Source: Rouxiella aceris (lineage in GTDB: Bacteria; Pseudomonadota; Gammaproteobacteria; Enterobacterales; Enterobacteriaceae). Taken from it: 64,000 bases of DNA. Below are positions 32,718 to 42,841 of the stretch, in pieces. The translations under genes were made by a program, and so were the position numbers. The first letter of the stretch is position 1; each line of letters opens with the position of its first letter. Under the pieces are notes generated by a model. It saw nothing but the letters and a program-made list of their open reading frames with translations, searched no databases and had not been told where the DNA came from. The stretch covers positions 1 to 64,000 of the forward strand of contig NZ_JAADJU010000005.1 in the NCBI RefSeq assembly GCF_012933545.1, in the 5' to 3' direction.

Positions 32718-33481
32718 AGCTGGCTTGCCAACGTATTGAGCAGGGCACAGAGGATCCGCAACGGCCCTGGCTGGTACTTATCCACGGCTTTTTAGGCAGT
32801 GGCGACGACTGGCAGCCTCTGTTGCCTTATCTTCATGGCTGGCGCTGTCTGCTGGTGGATCTGCCTGGGCATGGTGCCTCGGCATCGGTGACCGCCGCAG
32901 GCTTTGCCGACGTCAGCCAGCACCTTAGTGACACCTTGCGCACGCAAAATATCGACCGCTATTGGCTGGTGGGTTATTCCCTTGGCGGGCGTATCAGCCT
33001 TTATCATGCCTGCTTTGGCGAAACCCCTGGCTTGCAAGGCTTGCTGGTGGAAGGTGGACATCCCGGTCTGCAATCTGTGGAAGCGCGTCAGGCACGGCAG
33101 TATCATGACGCTTGCTGGAGTGACAAACTGCGCCAGTTGCCGCTGCCAAGTTTTTTGCAACTGTGGTATCAGCAACCGATTTTTGCCTCGCTGTCTGCTG
33201 CCGAACGTCAGCAGCTTGTTGCGCTGCGTATGCATAATCGGCCGGAGAGTCTGGGGGCCATCTATAACGCCACGTCGTTGGCGGTGCAGGCGGATTTTCG
33301 CCCCAGACTGCGTGAATTGACACTGCCCTATGCCTGGCTCTGTGGTAGCCAGGATCACAAGTTCCAGTCGTTGGCCGCAGAAAGCCAACTGCCCATTTTT
33401 AGCGTAGCCGATGCCGGTCATAATGCTCATCGGGCGCAGCCCGCTGCGTTTGCCCGCCAGCTACTCGATTTTATTGCTTAA
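32714..33481 (+). CDS. menH: SHCHC synthase MenH
   Basis: Alpha/beta-hydrolase fold enzyme that eliminates pyruvate from SEPHCHC. The 255-aa product has the oxyanion [10 protein letters not shown], the nucleophile elbow VGYSLGGR (Ser about 93), an Asp in LCGSQDHKF and the catalytic His in [11 protein letters not shown]. It is translationally coupled to menD (ATGA). Confidence 0.97.
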   Translation: MKLACQRIEQGTEDPQRPWLVLIHGFLGSGDDWQPLLPYLHGWRCLLVDLPGHGASASVTAAGFADVSQHLSDTLRTQNIDRYWLVGYSLGGRISLYHACFGETPGLQGLLVEGGHPGLQSVEARQARQYHDACWSDKLRQLPLPSFLQLWYQQPIFASLSAAERQQLVALRMHNRPESLGAIYNATSLAVQADFRPRLRELTLPYAWLCGSQDHKFQSLAAESQLPIFSVADAGHNAHRAQPAAFARQLLDFIA

Positions 33482-33503
33482 CCCAGTCCGCAGGAGACGA
33501 TGG

Positions 33504-34361
33504 ATGAGACAGTTCGACGAACAACAGTTTTATGTGCCGATAGACTGGCAAGATTGCAGTGCTGATTTTGAGGATATTCGTTATCACAAGTCAGCTGAAG
33601 GCATCGCGAAAATCACCATCAATCGCCCGCAGGTGCGTAATGCGTTTCGTCCCTTAACGGTGAAGGAGATGATCCGCGCCATGGAAGATGCGCGCTATGA
33701 TGACAGTATTGGCGTCATTATCCTGACCGGTGAGGGTGATAAAGCCTTTTGTTCGGGCGGCGATCAGAAAGTGCGCGGTGATTACGGCGGCTATCAGGAT
33801 GACAGCGGCGTTCACCATCTGAATGTGCTCGATTTTCAGCGCCAAATCCGCACCTGCCCCAAACCTGTGGTGGCTATGGTGGCCGGTTATGCCATCGGCG
33901 GTGGCCATGTGCTGCATATGATGTGTGATTTAACGCTGGCTGCCGATAATGCCATCTTTGGTCAGACCGGACCCAAGGTCGGCTCCTTTGACGGCGGATG
34001 GGGCTCGTCCTATATGGCGCGCATTGTCGGGCAGAAAAAAGCCCGTGAAATCTGGTTCCTGTGCCGTCAGTACGATGCCCAGGCCGCGCTGGATATGGGA
34101 CTGGTTAATACCGTGGTGCCGCTGGCCGATCTGGAAAAAGAGACCATTCGCTGGTGTCGTGAAATACTGCAAAACAGCCCGATGGCTTTACGCTGTCTGA
34201 AAGCTGCGCTGAACGCTGACTGTGACGGTCAGGCCGGATTGCAGGAACTGGCCGGTAATGCCACCATGCTGTTCTATATGACCGAAGAAGGTCAGGAAGG
34301 GCGCAACGCATTTAATGAAAAACGCCAGCCTGATTTCAGTAAATTTAAACGGAATCCCTGA
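33504..34361 (+). CDS. menB: 1,4-dihydroxy-2-naphthoyl-CoA synthase MenB
   Basis: Crotonase-family enzyme that closes the naphthoquinone ring. The 285-aa product matches E. coli in length and has the oxyanion residues in [26 protein letters not shown] and [13 protein letters not shown]. The start at 33504 is preferred (AGGAG 7-8 bases before). The frame is open further upstream into menH but without conserved sequence. Its last base is the first base of menC. Confidence 0.98.
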   Translation: MRQFDEQQFYVPIDWQDCSADFEDIRYHKSAEGIAKITINRPQVRNAFRPLTVKEMIRAMEDARYDDSIGVIILTGEGDKAFCSGGDQKVRGDYGGYQDDSGVHHLNVLDFQRQIRTCPKPVVAMVAGYAIGGGHVLHMMCDLTLAADNAIFGQTGPKVGSFDGGWGSSYMARIVGQKKAREIWFLCRQYDAQAALDMGLVNTVVPLADLEKETIRWCREILQNSPMALRCLKAALNADCDGQAGLQELAGNATMLFYMTEEGQEGRNAFNEKRQPDFSKFKRNP

Positions 34362-35332
34362 TGCGCCGAGCTAAAGTCTATCGTTATTGCCTGCCGATGG
34401 AGGCTGGCGTGGTATTGCGTAATCAACGCCTGAAAACCCGTGACGGTTTACTGATTGAACTCAGTGAGGGCGACAGGCAAGGGTGGGGCGAAGTCGCGCC
34501 GCTGCCCGGCTTTAGTTTTGAATCTCTGGAGCAGGCGCAACAGGCACTGCTGCCATGGCTCGATGAGTGGCAGCGGGGGGAAAATATCCCCGAAAGCCGT
34601 CTGCCCTCTGTTGCCTTTGGTGTCAGCTGTGCTTTGGCCGAAATCGCCGGTACCCTGCCTGAGGCCGGGGATCAGCGCTGCGCAGTATTGTGCCATGGCG
34701 ATCCCGATGAAATACTCATGCAGTTACATCAGCAGCCCGGCGAGAAATTGGGCAAAATTAAAGTCGGCCTGTATGAAGCAGTACGTGATGGCTTAAACGT
34801 TAGCCTGTTGCTGGAATCGATCCCGGAACTGACCCTGCGTCTGGATGCCAATCGCAGCTGGAGCTGTAGCAAGGCGGCGGCCTTTGCCAGTTATCTGACC
34901 CCGGAACAGCGTGCCCGCATCCGCTTTATCGAGGAGCCGTGCAACACCCGTCAGCATTCGCTGGAGTTTGCCGAAGCGAGCGGTATTGCCATTGCCTGGG
35001 ATGAGAGCACCCGTGAAGCCGGTTTTGTCGCGCAGGCGCAGCCGGGAGTGGTCGCCATTGTGATCAAACCGACGCTGATCGGCAGTATTCAGGAGTGTCA
35101 GCAGCGGGTACTTGAAGCGCAACGGGAAGGTCTGCAGGTGGTATTTAGCTCCAGTATCGAGTCGAGTCTTGGCCTGACGCAATTGGCTCGTCTTTCGGCC
35201 TGGTTGTCCCCGGAATCGATTCCAGGGCTGGATACGCTGGATCTGATGTCGGCCCAGTTGGTGCGTCCCTGGGCAGGCAGCCATTTACCATTAATTGACG
35301 CAGAAAAGCTGGAAGTGATATGGCAGCGTTAA
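34361..35332 (+). CDS. menC: o-succinylbenzoate synthase MenC
   Basis: Enolase-superfamily dehydratase that makes o-succinylbenzoate. The 323-aa product has the catalytic Lys in KIKVGLYE (about 134), metal ligands in [15 protein letters not shown] and AWDEST, and the second Lys in VIKPTLIGS. It overlaps menB by one base and menE by 13 bases. Confidence 0.97.
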   Translation: MRRAKVYRYCLPMEAGVVLRNQRLKTRDGLLIELSEGDRQGWGEVAPLPGFSFESLEQAQQALLPWLDEWQRGENIPESRLPSVAFGVSCALAEIAGTLPEAGDQRCAVLCHGDPDEILMQLHQQPGEKLGKIKVGLYEAVRDGLNVSLLLESIPELTLRLDANRSWSCSKAAAFASYLTPEQRARIRFIEEPCNTRQHSLEFAEASGIAIAWDESTREAGFVAQAQPGVVAIVIKPTLIGSIQECQQRVLEAQREGLQVVFSSSIESSLGLTQLARLSAWLSPESIPGLDTLDLMSAQLVRPWAGSHLPLIDAEKLEVIWQR

Positions 35333-36714
35333 ATGACTGGCCCTGGCATTATTGGCGGCAGCGCGCGCCGGATGACCTGGCGCTGCGCATTGACGACACC
35401 CGCCTGAGTTGGGCTCAGTTGGCGGAGCTTATCGACCAAAAGTCCGCCGAGTTTGTACGTATGGGCGTCCATGCCGGTGATGGCGTGATGCTGCGCGGCA
35501 AAAACAGTTTTCGCCTGCTGCTCTCCTATCTCGGCTTGCTGCAAATTGCTGCGCGCTGTTTGCCGCTTAATCCCCAGTTGCCTGCCGCTCTGCTGCAACA
35601 ACTGCTGCCACGCCTGGATATTAGCCATAAAATTGATTTAACCGAAGACGTCGCCGCGGTGGAGGAAAAACCGGGCGTCAGTATTTCCCATCCATGGCCA
35701 TCGTGCCATCGTCACTGGCAGTTTGCTGCCTGGCAGCCGTCAAGAGCGGCAACCCTGACGCTGACCTCTGGCTCCAGTGGTCTGCCGAAGGCCGCTGTTC
35801 ACCCGCTGGCTGCCCACTTGGCCAGCGCTGAAGGGGTGCTGGCATTACTGCCCTTTAGTCGGCAAGATAGCTGGCTACTCTCTTTACCGCTGTATCATGT
35901 TTCAGGTCAGGGCATCGTCTGGCGCTGGTTATTTGCCGGGGCAACCCTGGTATTGGGGGAGGAACAACCCCTGGCTCAGGCGCTGCAGGGATGCAGTCAT
36001 GCTTCGTTGGTACCGACCCAGTTATGGCGTTTGCTGGAACAGCAACAGCTTCCGTCGAGCCTGCACGATGTGTTGCTGGGGGGCGCGGAGATCCCGTTGG
36101 CGCTGACCGAGCGGGCAGAGCAGGCGGGCGTTCGCTGCTGGTGTGGCTATGGTCTGACTGAGCTGGCCTCCACCGTTTGTGCTAAACGCGCCGATGGTCG
36201 TCCTGGTGTCGGTCAGCCGCTGCCCGGGCGCGAAGTGCGCATTGTTGATGAAGAGATCCTGGTGCGTGCTGATTCACTGGCGCTTGGTTACTGGTGGAGC
36301 GACGGTATTTTGCCGCTTACAGACGTCGATGGCTGGTTTCATACTCGCGACCGTGGCCGCTGGCAGCAGGGGGAACTTTGTGTAGCAGGTCGACTGGATA
36401 ATCTGTTTTTCAGCGGCGGTGAGGGGATCCAGCCTGAGGACGTCGAGCGTATATTGCTGGGGCATGCGCAAATTAATCTGGTGTTTATTGTGCCCATTGA
36501 TGATGCTCAGTACGGGCAGCGGCCGGTAGCAGTGATTGACAGTGAGGGCGTGGTGTCGCTTCAGACATTACTGGCTTGGGTCGAAGATAAGTTAATTAAC
36601 TTTCAACGCCCGGTGGCGGTGTTGCAGTTGCCGGAACAGTTAAAAAACGGTGGTATCAAAATCTCGCGCCGCGAAGTACAACAGTGGGCCGAGCAACAAC
36701 TGCGTCTGCAATAG
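35320..36714 (+). CDS. menE: o-succinylbenzoate-CoA ligase MenE
   Basis: Adenylate-forming ligase that activates o-succinylbenzoate with CoA and ATP. The 464-aa product has the P-loop-like [14 protein letters not shown] (about 148-161), [12 protein letters not shown], the hinge region with [16 protein letters not shown] and a C-terminal Lys in [12 protein letters not shown]. It is the last gene of the men cluster. No clear terminator follows before the transporter at 36837. Confidence 0.96.
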   Translation: MAALNDWPWHYWRQRAPDDLALRIDDTRLSWAQLAELIDQKSAEFVRMGVHAGDGVMLRGKNSFRLLLSYLGLLQIAARCLPLNPQLPAALLQQLLPRLDISHKIDLTEDVAAVEEKPGVSISHPWPSCHRHWQFAAWQPSRAATLTLTSGSSGLPKAAVHPLAAHLASAEGVLALLPFSRQDSWLLSLPLYHVSGQGIVWRWLFAGATLVLGEEQPLAQALQGCSHASLVPTQLWRLLEQQQLPSSLHDVLLGGAEIPLALTERAEQAGVRCWCGYGLTELASTVCAKRADGRPGVGQPLPGREVRIVDEEILVRADSLALGYWWSDGILPLTDVDGWFHTRDRGRWQQGELCVAGRLDNLFFSGGEGIQPEDVERILLGHAQINLVFIVPIDDAQYGQRPVAVIDSEGVVSLQTLLAWVEDKLINFQRPVAVLQLPEQLKNGGIKISRREVQQWAEQQLRLQ

Positions 36715-36836
36715 CTTGGTTTACATTGTGTTACCCTAAAATAAAATGTCTGACGGCTAAAATGTGCACAACATCACATTGGAAAATTGCAAACAATTGT
36801 TAACTGACTGATAACAAAAAATCAGGAGTTAACATT

Positions 36837-38156
36837 ATGTCAGCTATTCAAGGCACTTCGGGTGCTAACAGGCAGGGTACAGCCGCCAATATCTTTCGTG
36901 TTGCCAGCGGCAACTTCTTAGAAATGTATGACTTTATGGTGTTTGGCTATTACGCCAGCGCCATTGCCCACACTTTTTTCCCCGAAAGTAATCCTTTTGC
37001 TTCCCTGATGCTGACGCTGATGACCTTTGGTGCCGGTTTTTTAATGCGTCCGCTGGGTGCCATGGTTCTCGGTGCCTATATTGATCATCATGGCCGCCGC
37101 AAAGGGTTGTTGATCACCCTCGGGCTGATGGCGATCGGTACCTTGACCATTGCCTGTGTGCCCGGTTATCACAGCATTGGCGTGATGGCACCGATACTGA
37201 TCCTGCTGGGTCGTTTACTGCAAGGTTTTTCCGCGGGTGTTGAACTGGGTGGGGTATCGGTCTATTTATCGGAGATTGCGCCCAAGGGTAAAAAAGGTTT
37301 TTACGTCAGTTGGCAGTCGGCCAGTCAACAGGTTGCGGTGGTGTTTGCCGCGCTGCTGGGGGTGCTGCTTAATCATCTGTTGGGCAACGAGATGATGAGC
37401 GAATGGGGTTGGCGCATTCCCTTTGTTATTGGCTGCCTGATTGTGCCCTTTCTGTTTTGGATCCGCCGCATGATGGAAGAGACCGATGACTTCCAGCGTC
37501 GCCGCCACCATCCGGCAATGGGCGAAATTGCCCGTTCGGTGGCCAGCAACTGGCCCATTGTGCTGGTGGGCATGCTGATGGTGGTGACCACCACCGTCTC
37601 TTTTTACATGATCACCGCATTTACTCCGACCTTTGGCAAAACCGTGCTGCTACTCTCTGAACAACAGAGTTTTGTGGTCACGCTCTGTGTGGGGTTGTCC
37701 AATCTGATCTGGTTACCCATTATGGGGGCGGTATCGGACAAAGTAGGGCGTCGTCCGCTGTTGCTGATCTTTAGTACGCTGATCTTGTTGACCTCTTATC
37801 CGACACTGAATTGGCTGGTCGGCTCGCCGAGCTTTGCCCGTCTGTTGGAGGTCGAGCTTTGGCTCTCTTTTTTGTATGCCAGTTATAATGCCGCGATGGT
37901 GGTAGCCTTGACGGAAGTGATGCCTGCCGAGGTCCGCGCCACCGGATTTTCCATGGCCTACAGTCTGGCAACCGCCATTTTTGGTGGTTTTACTCCCGCC
38001 ATCTCAAGTTATCTGATCCATATCACCGGCAATAAGGCGATGCCGGGCGTATGGCTCTCCTTTTCGGCTGTCTGTGGCCTGGTGGCCATTGTGCTGTTGC
38101 CGTGGATCAGGCGTCAGCGTGCCTACCAGCAGAGCATGATGAAAACCGCAGAATAG
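36837..38156 (+). CDS. MHS-family citrate/tricarballylate-type proton symporter
   Basis: A 439-aa major facilitator protein with 12 membrane segments. It closely resembles the CitA/TcuC group: [17 protein letters not shown] at the N-terminus, [20 protein letters not shown] between helices 2 and 3, [20 protein letters not shown] in helix 4, and SDKVGRRP in the second half. Such proteins import citrate or tricarballylate with protons; the exact substrate cannot be read from sequence. AGGAGTTAAC precedes the ATG. It follows menE in the same direction after 122 bp and has no catabolic partner genes nearby. Confidence 0.85.
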   Translation: MSAIQGTSGANRQGTAANIFRVASGNFLEMYDFMVFGYYASAIAHTFFPESNPFASLMLTLMTFGAGFLMRPLGAMVLGAYIDHHGRRKGLLITLGLMAIGTLTIACVPGYHSIGVMAPILILLGRLLQGFSAGVELGGVSVYLSEIAPKGKKGFYVSWQSASQQVAVVFAALLGVLLNHLLGNEMMSEWGWRIPFVIGCLIVPFLFWIRRMMEETDDFQRRRHHPAMGEIARSVASNWPIVLVGMLMVVTTTVSFYMITAFTPTFGKTVLLLSEQQSFVVTLCVGLSNLIWLPIMGAVSDKVGRRPLLLIFSTLILLTSYPTLNWLVGSPSFARLLEVELWLSFLYASYNAAMVVALTEVMPAEVRATGFSMAYSLATAIFGGFTPAISSYLIHITGNKAMPGVWLSFSAVCGLVAIVLLPWIRRQRAYQQSMMKTAE

Positions 38157-38365
38157 CTAAACTCTCCCCATCCGCCTTTGTTGACTGAGTATCGCCGGGA
38201 CAACAGGCTGGGTGGGGTTTCGCATCGCCGTCATCTGCCCATCACTCACGCCTGTCACAATGAAAATCAATTTTCCCCTTTGCTGCTGATTACTCCGCTA
38301 TAAAATTGCTTTAGACTGCTTAACAGAGACACCCCCTATAGTTTTATGATTATTCAGGACAAAAG

Positions 38366-38911
38366 ATGAAAAAGTATCTGGTTGCTTGCTCCACCGCTGC
38401 ACTGATGATGACCACCCTTTCTGCCCATGCCATTGGCGTGAACGCGGAAATTGGTCAACACTACACCAATCTTGGTTTTGGTATGGGCACGACGACATCG
38501 GGTCTGGCGCTGACCGGTAGCTGGGCGCACAGTGATAACGATGGCGACGTTGCCGGGTTGGGTCTGGGATACAACATCCCACTGGGACCCTTTATGGCCA
38601 CCGTCGGTGGTAAAGCGCTGTACACCAGCCCGAAAAATGGCAGTGATGGCTATGCCGTGCCTCTCGGTGGCGGGCTGCAATTGCCGCTGGGTCGTTATGT
38701 CAGCTTGTATGGTGAAGGCTATTACGCCCCCGATTCCCTTTCCAGCGGCATTAACAATTACAAAGAAGCCAACGCCGGTATTCGCATTACGCCAATCCGC
38801 CTAATCAGCGTTGATGTCGGTTATCGCTATCAGGCGCTGGAAGGTAAAGACAGCAATCGCGATAACACTATTGCCGATGGTGTTTATGTCGGTGGTGCCG
38901 TCAATTTCTAG
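38366..38911 (+). CDS. yfaZ: YfaZ family outer-membrane protein
   Basis: A 181-aa exported protein with a signal peptide (cleavage after SAHA, about residue 22) and alternating hydrophobic strands with a final aromatic (AVNF). This is typical of a small outer-membrane beta barrel. It matches the YfaZ family in length and neighbourhood (next to yfaY in E. coli). Function is unknown. Confidence 0.9.
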   Translation: MKKYLVACSTAALMMTTLSAHAIGVNAEIGQHYTNLGFGMGTTTSGLALTGSWAHSDNDGDVAGLGLGYNIPLGPFMATVGGKALYTSPKNGSDGYAVPLGGGLQLPLGRYVSLYGEGYYAPDSLSSGINNYKEANAGIRITPIRLISVDVGYRYQALEGKDSNRDNTIADGVYVGGAVNF

Positions 38912-38942
38912 CCTGATCTTTAGTTAAAGGAAGGAGAAAACC

Positions 38943-40139
38943 ATGCTTAGGGTTGAGATGCTGAGTACCGGCGAGGAAGTGCTGCACGGACAAATCGTCG
39001 ATTCGAATGCTGCCTGGCTGGCCAGTTACCTGTTTGATCAGGGGTTGCCGATGACCAGCCGTCAGACTGTGGGTGATAGTCTGGAGGATTTGGTGACGGT
39101 GATGACTGAACGCAGCCATATTGCCGATGTCCTGATCGTCAACGGCGGTCTGGGACCGACCAGCGACGATCTCAGTGCGTTGGCGGTGGCCACTGCCTGC
39201 GGTGTCGAATTGATTGAAGATGCCGGCTGGATCGCCACCATGGAGGCATTTTTTGCCGAGCGTGGCAAACCGATGGCTGCATCCAACCGTAAGCAGGCGC
39301 AAATTCCTGCCAATGCCGAGATCCTCGATAATCCGGTGGGCACCGCCTGCGGTTTTACCCTCAAGTTCAACCGTTGCCAGTTGTTCTTTACCCCTGGCGT
39401 ACCTTCTGAATTTAAAGTGATGGTAGAACAGCAGATCGTTCCCCGTTTGCATCGCGCCCATCCTGGGCTGGAAGCGCCGCTTTGCCTGCGTTTGACCACC
39501 TTTGGTCGTTCTGAAAGCGATTTGGCGACGCAGCTTGAGGGGCTGCCGCTGTCGGAAGGGGTGGTGATGGGCTATCGTTCTTCTTCGCCGATTATCGAGT
39601 TAAAGCTGACCGGGCCACGTAGCCAGCAAGCCTTGATGCATCAGGCCTGGGAACGGGTTCGCGAAGTGGCGGGCGAGAGCACGATTTTTGAAGGTTTTGG
39701 TGGTTTACCGGCACGGCTGGCGGAGCGGTTATTGCAGCAAAATCTGCATTTGGCGATCGGTGAATATTTCACCGGTGGTTTGCTTAACTGGCGTTTGCAA
39801 AATGCCGGTGTCCCTTTGGTCGGCGGCGAGTTGCTGGCGGCGAATACCCAGGACAATTCGCTGTCGGCGCAGTTGGCTCGGGCGCAAATGCTGGCCGAGC
39901 GCACCGGTGCGCAGTTGGCGTTGGTGACCGGTGGTCTGGACGAAGATCGTCTCAGTCTTGCTTTGCACACGCCGGCAGGCACCCGTGGGATGACTATCCA
40001 GTACACGGTAAGTCGACACAGTCATGAGCTGCGCCAGGAGACGATCGCGATGGTGGCAATGGATATGTTGCGGCGCTATTTGAATGTCTGGCCGGTGGTG
40101 GCGGATTATCCGTGGCTTACGGTATTGGAAAAAATATAG
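38943..40139 (+). CDS. yfaY: CinA-like protein YfaY (deamidase-related)
   Basis: A 398-aa CinA-family protein. The N-terminal MoCF/COG1058 domain (about 1-165) has TGEEVLHGQIVDSNA and NGGLGPTSDDLS. The C-terminal NMN-deamidase-like domain (about 245-398) is degenerate: the usual catalytic ESCTGG is replaced by EYFTGG (about residues 275-280), so the nucleophile Ser is missing. Published work on E. coli YfaY also found no NMN deamidase activity. Role unknown. AAGGAAGGAG precedes the ATG. Confidence 0.92.
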   Translation: MLRVEMLSTGEEVLHGQIVDSNAAWLASYLFDQGLPMTSRQTVGDSLEDLVTVMTERSHIADVLIVNGGLGPTSDDLSALAVATACGVELIEDAGWIATMEAFFAERGKPMAASNRKQAQIPANAEILDNPVGTACGFTLKFNRCQLFFTPGVPSEFKVMVEQQIVPRLHRAHPGLEAPLCLRLTTFGRSESDLATQLEGLPLSEGVVMGYRSSSPIIELKLTGPRSQQALMHQAWERVREVAGESTIFEGFGGLPARLAERLLQQNLHLAIGEYFTGGLLNWRLQNAGVPLVGGELLAANTQDNSLSAQLARAQMLAERTGAQLALVTGGLDEDRLSLALHTPAGTRGMTIQYTVSRHSHELRQETIAMVAMDMLRRYLNVWPVVADYPWLTVLEKI

Positions 40140-40173
40140 ATTTTGGCTTAAATGGCAATTTTTCTTTTTTAAA

Positions 40174-40341
<168 letters not shown>

Positions 40342-40595
40342 CAAATTGATAAGTGTCGTGCCCTCGGTTCGAGTTCTTTCCAGTGACTTCTGCGTGTGGC
40401 CTAAACCACGCCGCTGCGCGGTCCCTTCACTCGGTCGCGAGCCAAAAGCGTCTCGCTCCACGTCGTTCAGCGTAGGTTTTGAATCGGCCAAGCGGCATTT
40501 ACTGAAAAACCGGCAACATTGAAGGTCAACTGCAAAAGGCAAAAAGGCAAAAAGACAAAAAGTTTGCGGCTGAAACGGCACGGCGTATATAGCTT

Positions 40596-40886
40596 ACTGG
40601 CACATTCAGAGACGGCGCCGCGCGAAGAGGAGGGAGACGTTTTTGGCTCCCGACCGAGCAAGGGGACTGCGCAGCAGCGCGGCTCGTGCCACGCTGGGAG
40701 TGACTGAAACATAGCCGGTAATAGGCAGCAGACGTATCAAAGACACCAAAAGGCCAAGGATTGTTAAGGAGCGGGCCAGCGCTCCTTAACTCGGTTCGGC
40801 ACAGTGGGTTAAGTTGCCATTGCAATGATAAAACCGAAACAGCTCCTCGGAGTTAATTGACTTTAAGCCATAAATTGCCATTTAAG
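40596..40886. repeat. 291-bp direct repeat, copy 1
   Basis: It matches 40955-41245 over its full 291 bp with roughly 95% identity and no length change. It contains a perfect 10-bp hairpin (TTAAGGAGCG / CGCTCCTTAA at 40764-40773 and 40780-40789). It ends in ATTGACTTTAAGCC and AAATTGCCATTTAAG. No open frame is conserved between the two copies. Confidence 0.93.
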
Positions 40887-40954
40887 CCCAAACTGAAACA
40901 ATTCTGCTAAAGCCAATGGCCTTTAAAACCAAAATTGCCATTTAAGACATGCTG

Positions 40955-41245
40955 ACTGGCACATTCAGAGACGGCGCCGCGCGAAGCGGAGGGAGACGTT
41001 TTTGGCTCCCGACCGAGCAAGGGGACTGCGGAGCAGCGCGGCTCGTGCCACACACGGAGTGACTGAAACATAGCCGGTAATAGGCAGCAGACGCATCAAC
41101 AACACCAAAAGGCCCAGGATTGTTAAGGAGCGGGCCAGCGCTCCTTAACTCGGTTCGGCACAGCGGGTTAAGCTGCCACCGCTATTATAAAACCGAAACA
41201 GCTCCTCGGAGTTAATTGACTTTAAGCCATAAATTGCCATTTAAG
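40955..41245. repeat. 291-bp direct repeat, copy 2
   Basis: Second copy, starting 359 bp after the first. The hairpin is kept perfectly (41123-41132 and 41139-41148), while differences cluster elsewhere, for example GTGCCACACACGG in place of GTGCCACGCTGGG. Confidence 0.93.
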
Positions 41246-41297
41246 TAGAAAATTGACTTTAAAATCAAGAAATTGCCATTTAAACCCAAACTGAGTT

Positions 41298-41558
41298 TTA
41301 GAGCGCCAACTCTATATCCCCCACCGGCAAACAACAACATGGCAAAATATCGCCATCCTGAATAAACGCCAACGGCTGCTGCCGATAGGCGACTTTCCCT
41401 TTTACCAGCCGCATACGGCAAGAACCGCAAAAGCCTTCACGACACTGATATTCAACCGCCACTTGGTGCTGTTCAAACACTTCCAGCAGATTGGCATGCT
41501 CGCCCTGGCAGACGAGTTGTTGACCGCTGTTTTGCAAGCTGATGGTAGACCGACTCAT
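41298..41558 (-). CDS. yfaE: 2Fe-2S ferredoxin YfaE, NrdB cofactor maintenance
   Basis: An 86-aa plant-type ferredoxin with cluster cysteines in CREGFCGSCRMRLV and a final CCC motif (LPCCCLPVGD). In E. coli YfaE donates electrons to maintain the diferric-tyrosyl radical cofactor of NrdB. Its ATG lies 3 bp after the nrdB stop, so it is the third gene of nrdA-nrdB-yfaE. Confidence 0.96.
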   Translation of the reverse strand: MSRSTISLQNSGQQLVCQGEHANLLEVFEQHQVAVEYQCREGFCGSCRMRLVKGKVAYRQQPLAFIQDGDILPCCCLPVGDIELAL

Positions 41559-41561
41559 AAA

Positions 41562-42692
41562 TTAAAACTCAAAGTCACTCAGATCGTCAGCGTTCATTTC
41601 TGAATCGATTTGACCGACCAGATAGGAACTGACTTCCACTTCCTGCGGCGCAACCTGCACATTGTCTGACACCAGCCAGGCATTGATCCACGGAATGGGG
41701 TTGGTACGGGTCTGGAACGGTGCGCTCAAACCCACCGCCTGCATGCGGATATTGGTGATGTATTCGATATATTGGCAAAGAATATCTTTGTTGAGACCAA
41801 TCATCGAACCGTCGCGGAACAGATATTCGGCCCACTCTTTTTCCTGCTGTGCCGCCAGCACAAACAGGTCATAACACTCCTGCTCGCACTCTTTGGCAAT
41901 CTCGGCCATTTCCGGATCGTCACTGCCGGAACGCAGCAGATTCAGCGCATGCTGAGTGCCGGTCAGATGCAGCGCTTCATCGCGGGCAATCAGTTTGATG
42001 ATTTTCGCATTACCTTCCATCAGCTCACGTTCGGCAAAGGCAAAGGAACAGGCAAAGCTGACATAGAAACGTACCGCTTCCAGCGCATTAACGCTCATCA
42101 GACACAGATAGAGCTTTTTCTTCAGCTCATGCATGTCCACGACAATGGTTTTGCCATTGACCTGATGAGTGCCGACCCCGAGCAGATGATAGTAGCTGGT
42201 CATCTCAATCAGCGAGTCGTAATAACCGGAGATATCCTTGGCACGCTTGAGGATCTCTTCATTGGTGACGATATCGTCAAAAACCAACGCCGGATCGTTA
42301 ACGATATTACGAATGATATGAGTGTATGAGCGTGAATGAATGGTTTCAGAAAACGCCCAGGTCTCTACCCAGGTTTCCAGTTCAGGAATGGAGATCAGCG
42401 GCAACAGGGCTACATTGGGGCTGCGACCCTGAATGGAATCAAGCAGCGTCTGGTATTTCAGATTACTGAGAAAAATATGCTTTTCATGTTCTGGCAAGCC
42501 CTGAAAGTCGATGCGATCGCGGGCCACGTCGACCTCTTCCGGACGCCAGAAGAAGGAGAGTTGTTTCTCAATCAGCTTTTCGAATATTTCGTGTTTTTGT
42601 TGGTCAAAACGCGCCACGTTGACGCACTGGCCAAAGAACATTGGCTCCAGCAACTGGTCGTTTTTGTGTTGTGAAAAGGTGGTATATGCCAT
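41562..42692 (-). CDS. nrdB: Class Ia ribonucleotide reductase beta subunit
   Basis: Beta subunit that holds the diiron-tyrosyl radical for aerobic ribonucleotide reduction. The 376-aa product has Asp85, Glu116, His119 and the radical Tyr123 ([16 protein letters not shown]), plus the later ligands in [13 protein letters not shown]. Its C-terminus ([11 protein letters not shown]) is the tail that docks to NrdA. It is separated from nrdA by 149 bp that carry an ERIC-like element. Confidence 0.98.
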   Translation of the reverse strand: MAYTTFSQHKNDQLLEPMFFGQCVNVARFDQQKHEIFEKLIEKQLSFFWRPEEVDVARDRIDFQGLPEHEKHIFLSNLKYQTLLDSIQGRSPNVALLPLISIPELETWVETWAFSETIHSRSYTHIIRNIVNDPALVFDDIVTNEEILKRAKDISGYYDSLIEMTSYYHLLGVGTHQVNGKTIVVDMHELKKKLYLCLMSVNALEAVRFYVSFACSFAFAERELMEGNAKIIKLIARDEALHLTGTQHALNLLRSGSDDPEMAEIAKECEQECYDLFVLAAQQEKEWAEYLFRDGSMIGLNKDILCQYIEYITNIRMQAVGLSAPFQTRTNPIPWINAWLVSDNVQVAPQEVEVSSYLVGQIDSEMNADDLSDFEF

Positions 42693-42718
42693 AACTTCCT
42701 CGAAGCAGACCTTGGCCG

Positions 42719-42829
42719 ATATCTTTTAAGCCGCAGCGGCGTGGGCTTTGGTATCCCGGTCACCGAAGGCTTTCAGTGACCGGGGTTTATGGGTTTGCGC
42801 CTTGCTGCAACCTAAAATCTACCGGATAT
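42719..42829. repeat. ERIC-like element between nrdA and nrdB
   Basis: About 111 bp with ERIC-type ends (ATATCTTTTAAGCCGCAGCG at the left, TTGCTGCAACCTAAAATCT at the right) and a perfect central stem CCCGGTCAC / GTGACCGGG (42755-42763 and 42776-42784). The ends resemble those of the array at 8648-9181 (for example CATCTTTTAAGCCGCAGATG). It would be transcribed within the nrdA-nrdB mRNA and fold as a long hairpin. Confidence 0.7.
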
Positions 42830-42841
42830 AAGTAAAATGAA

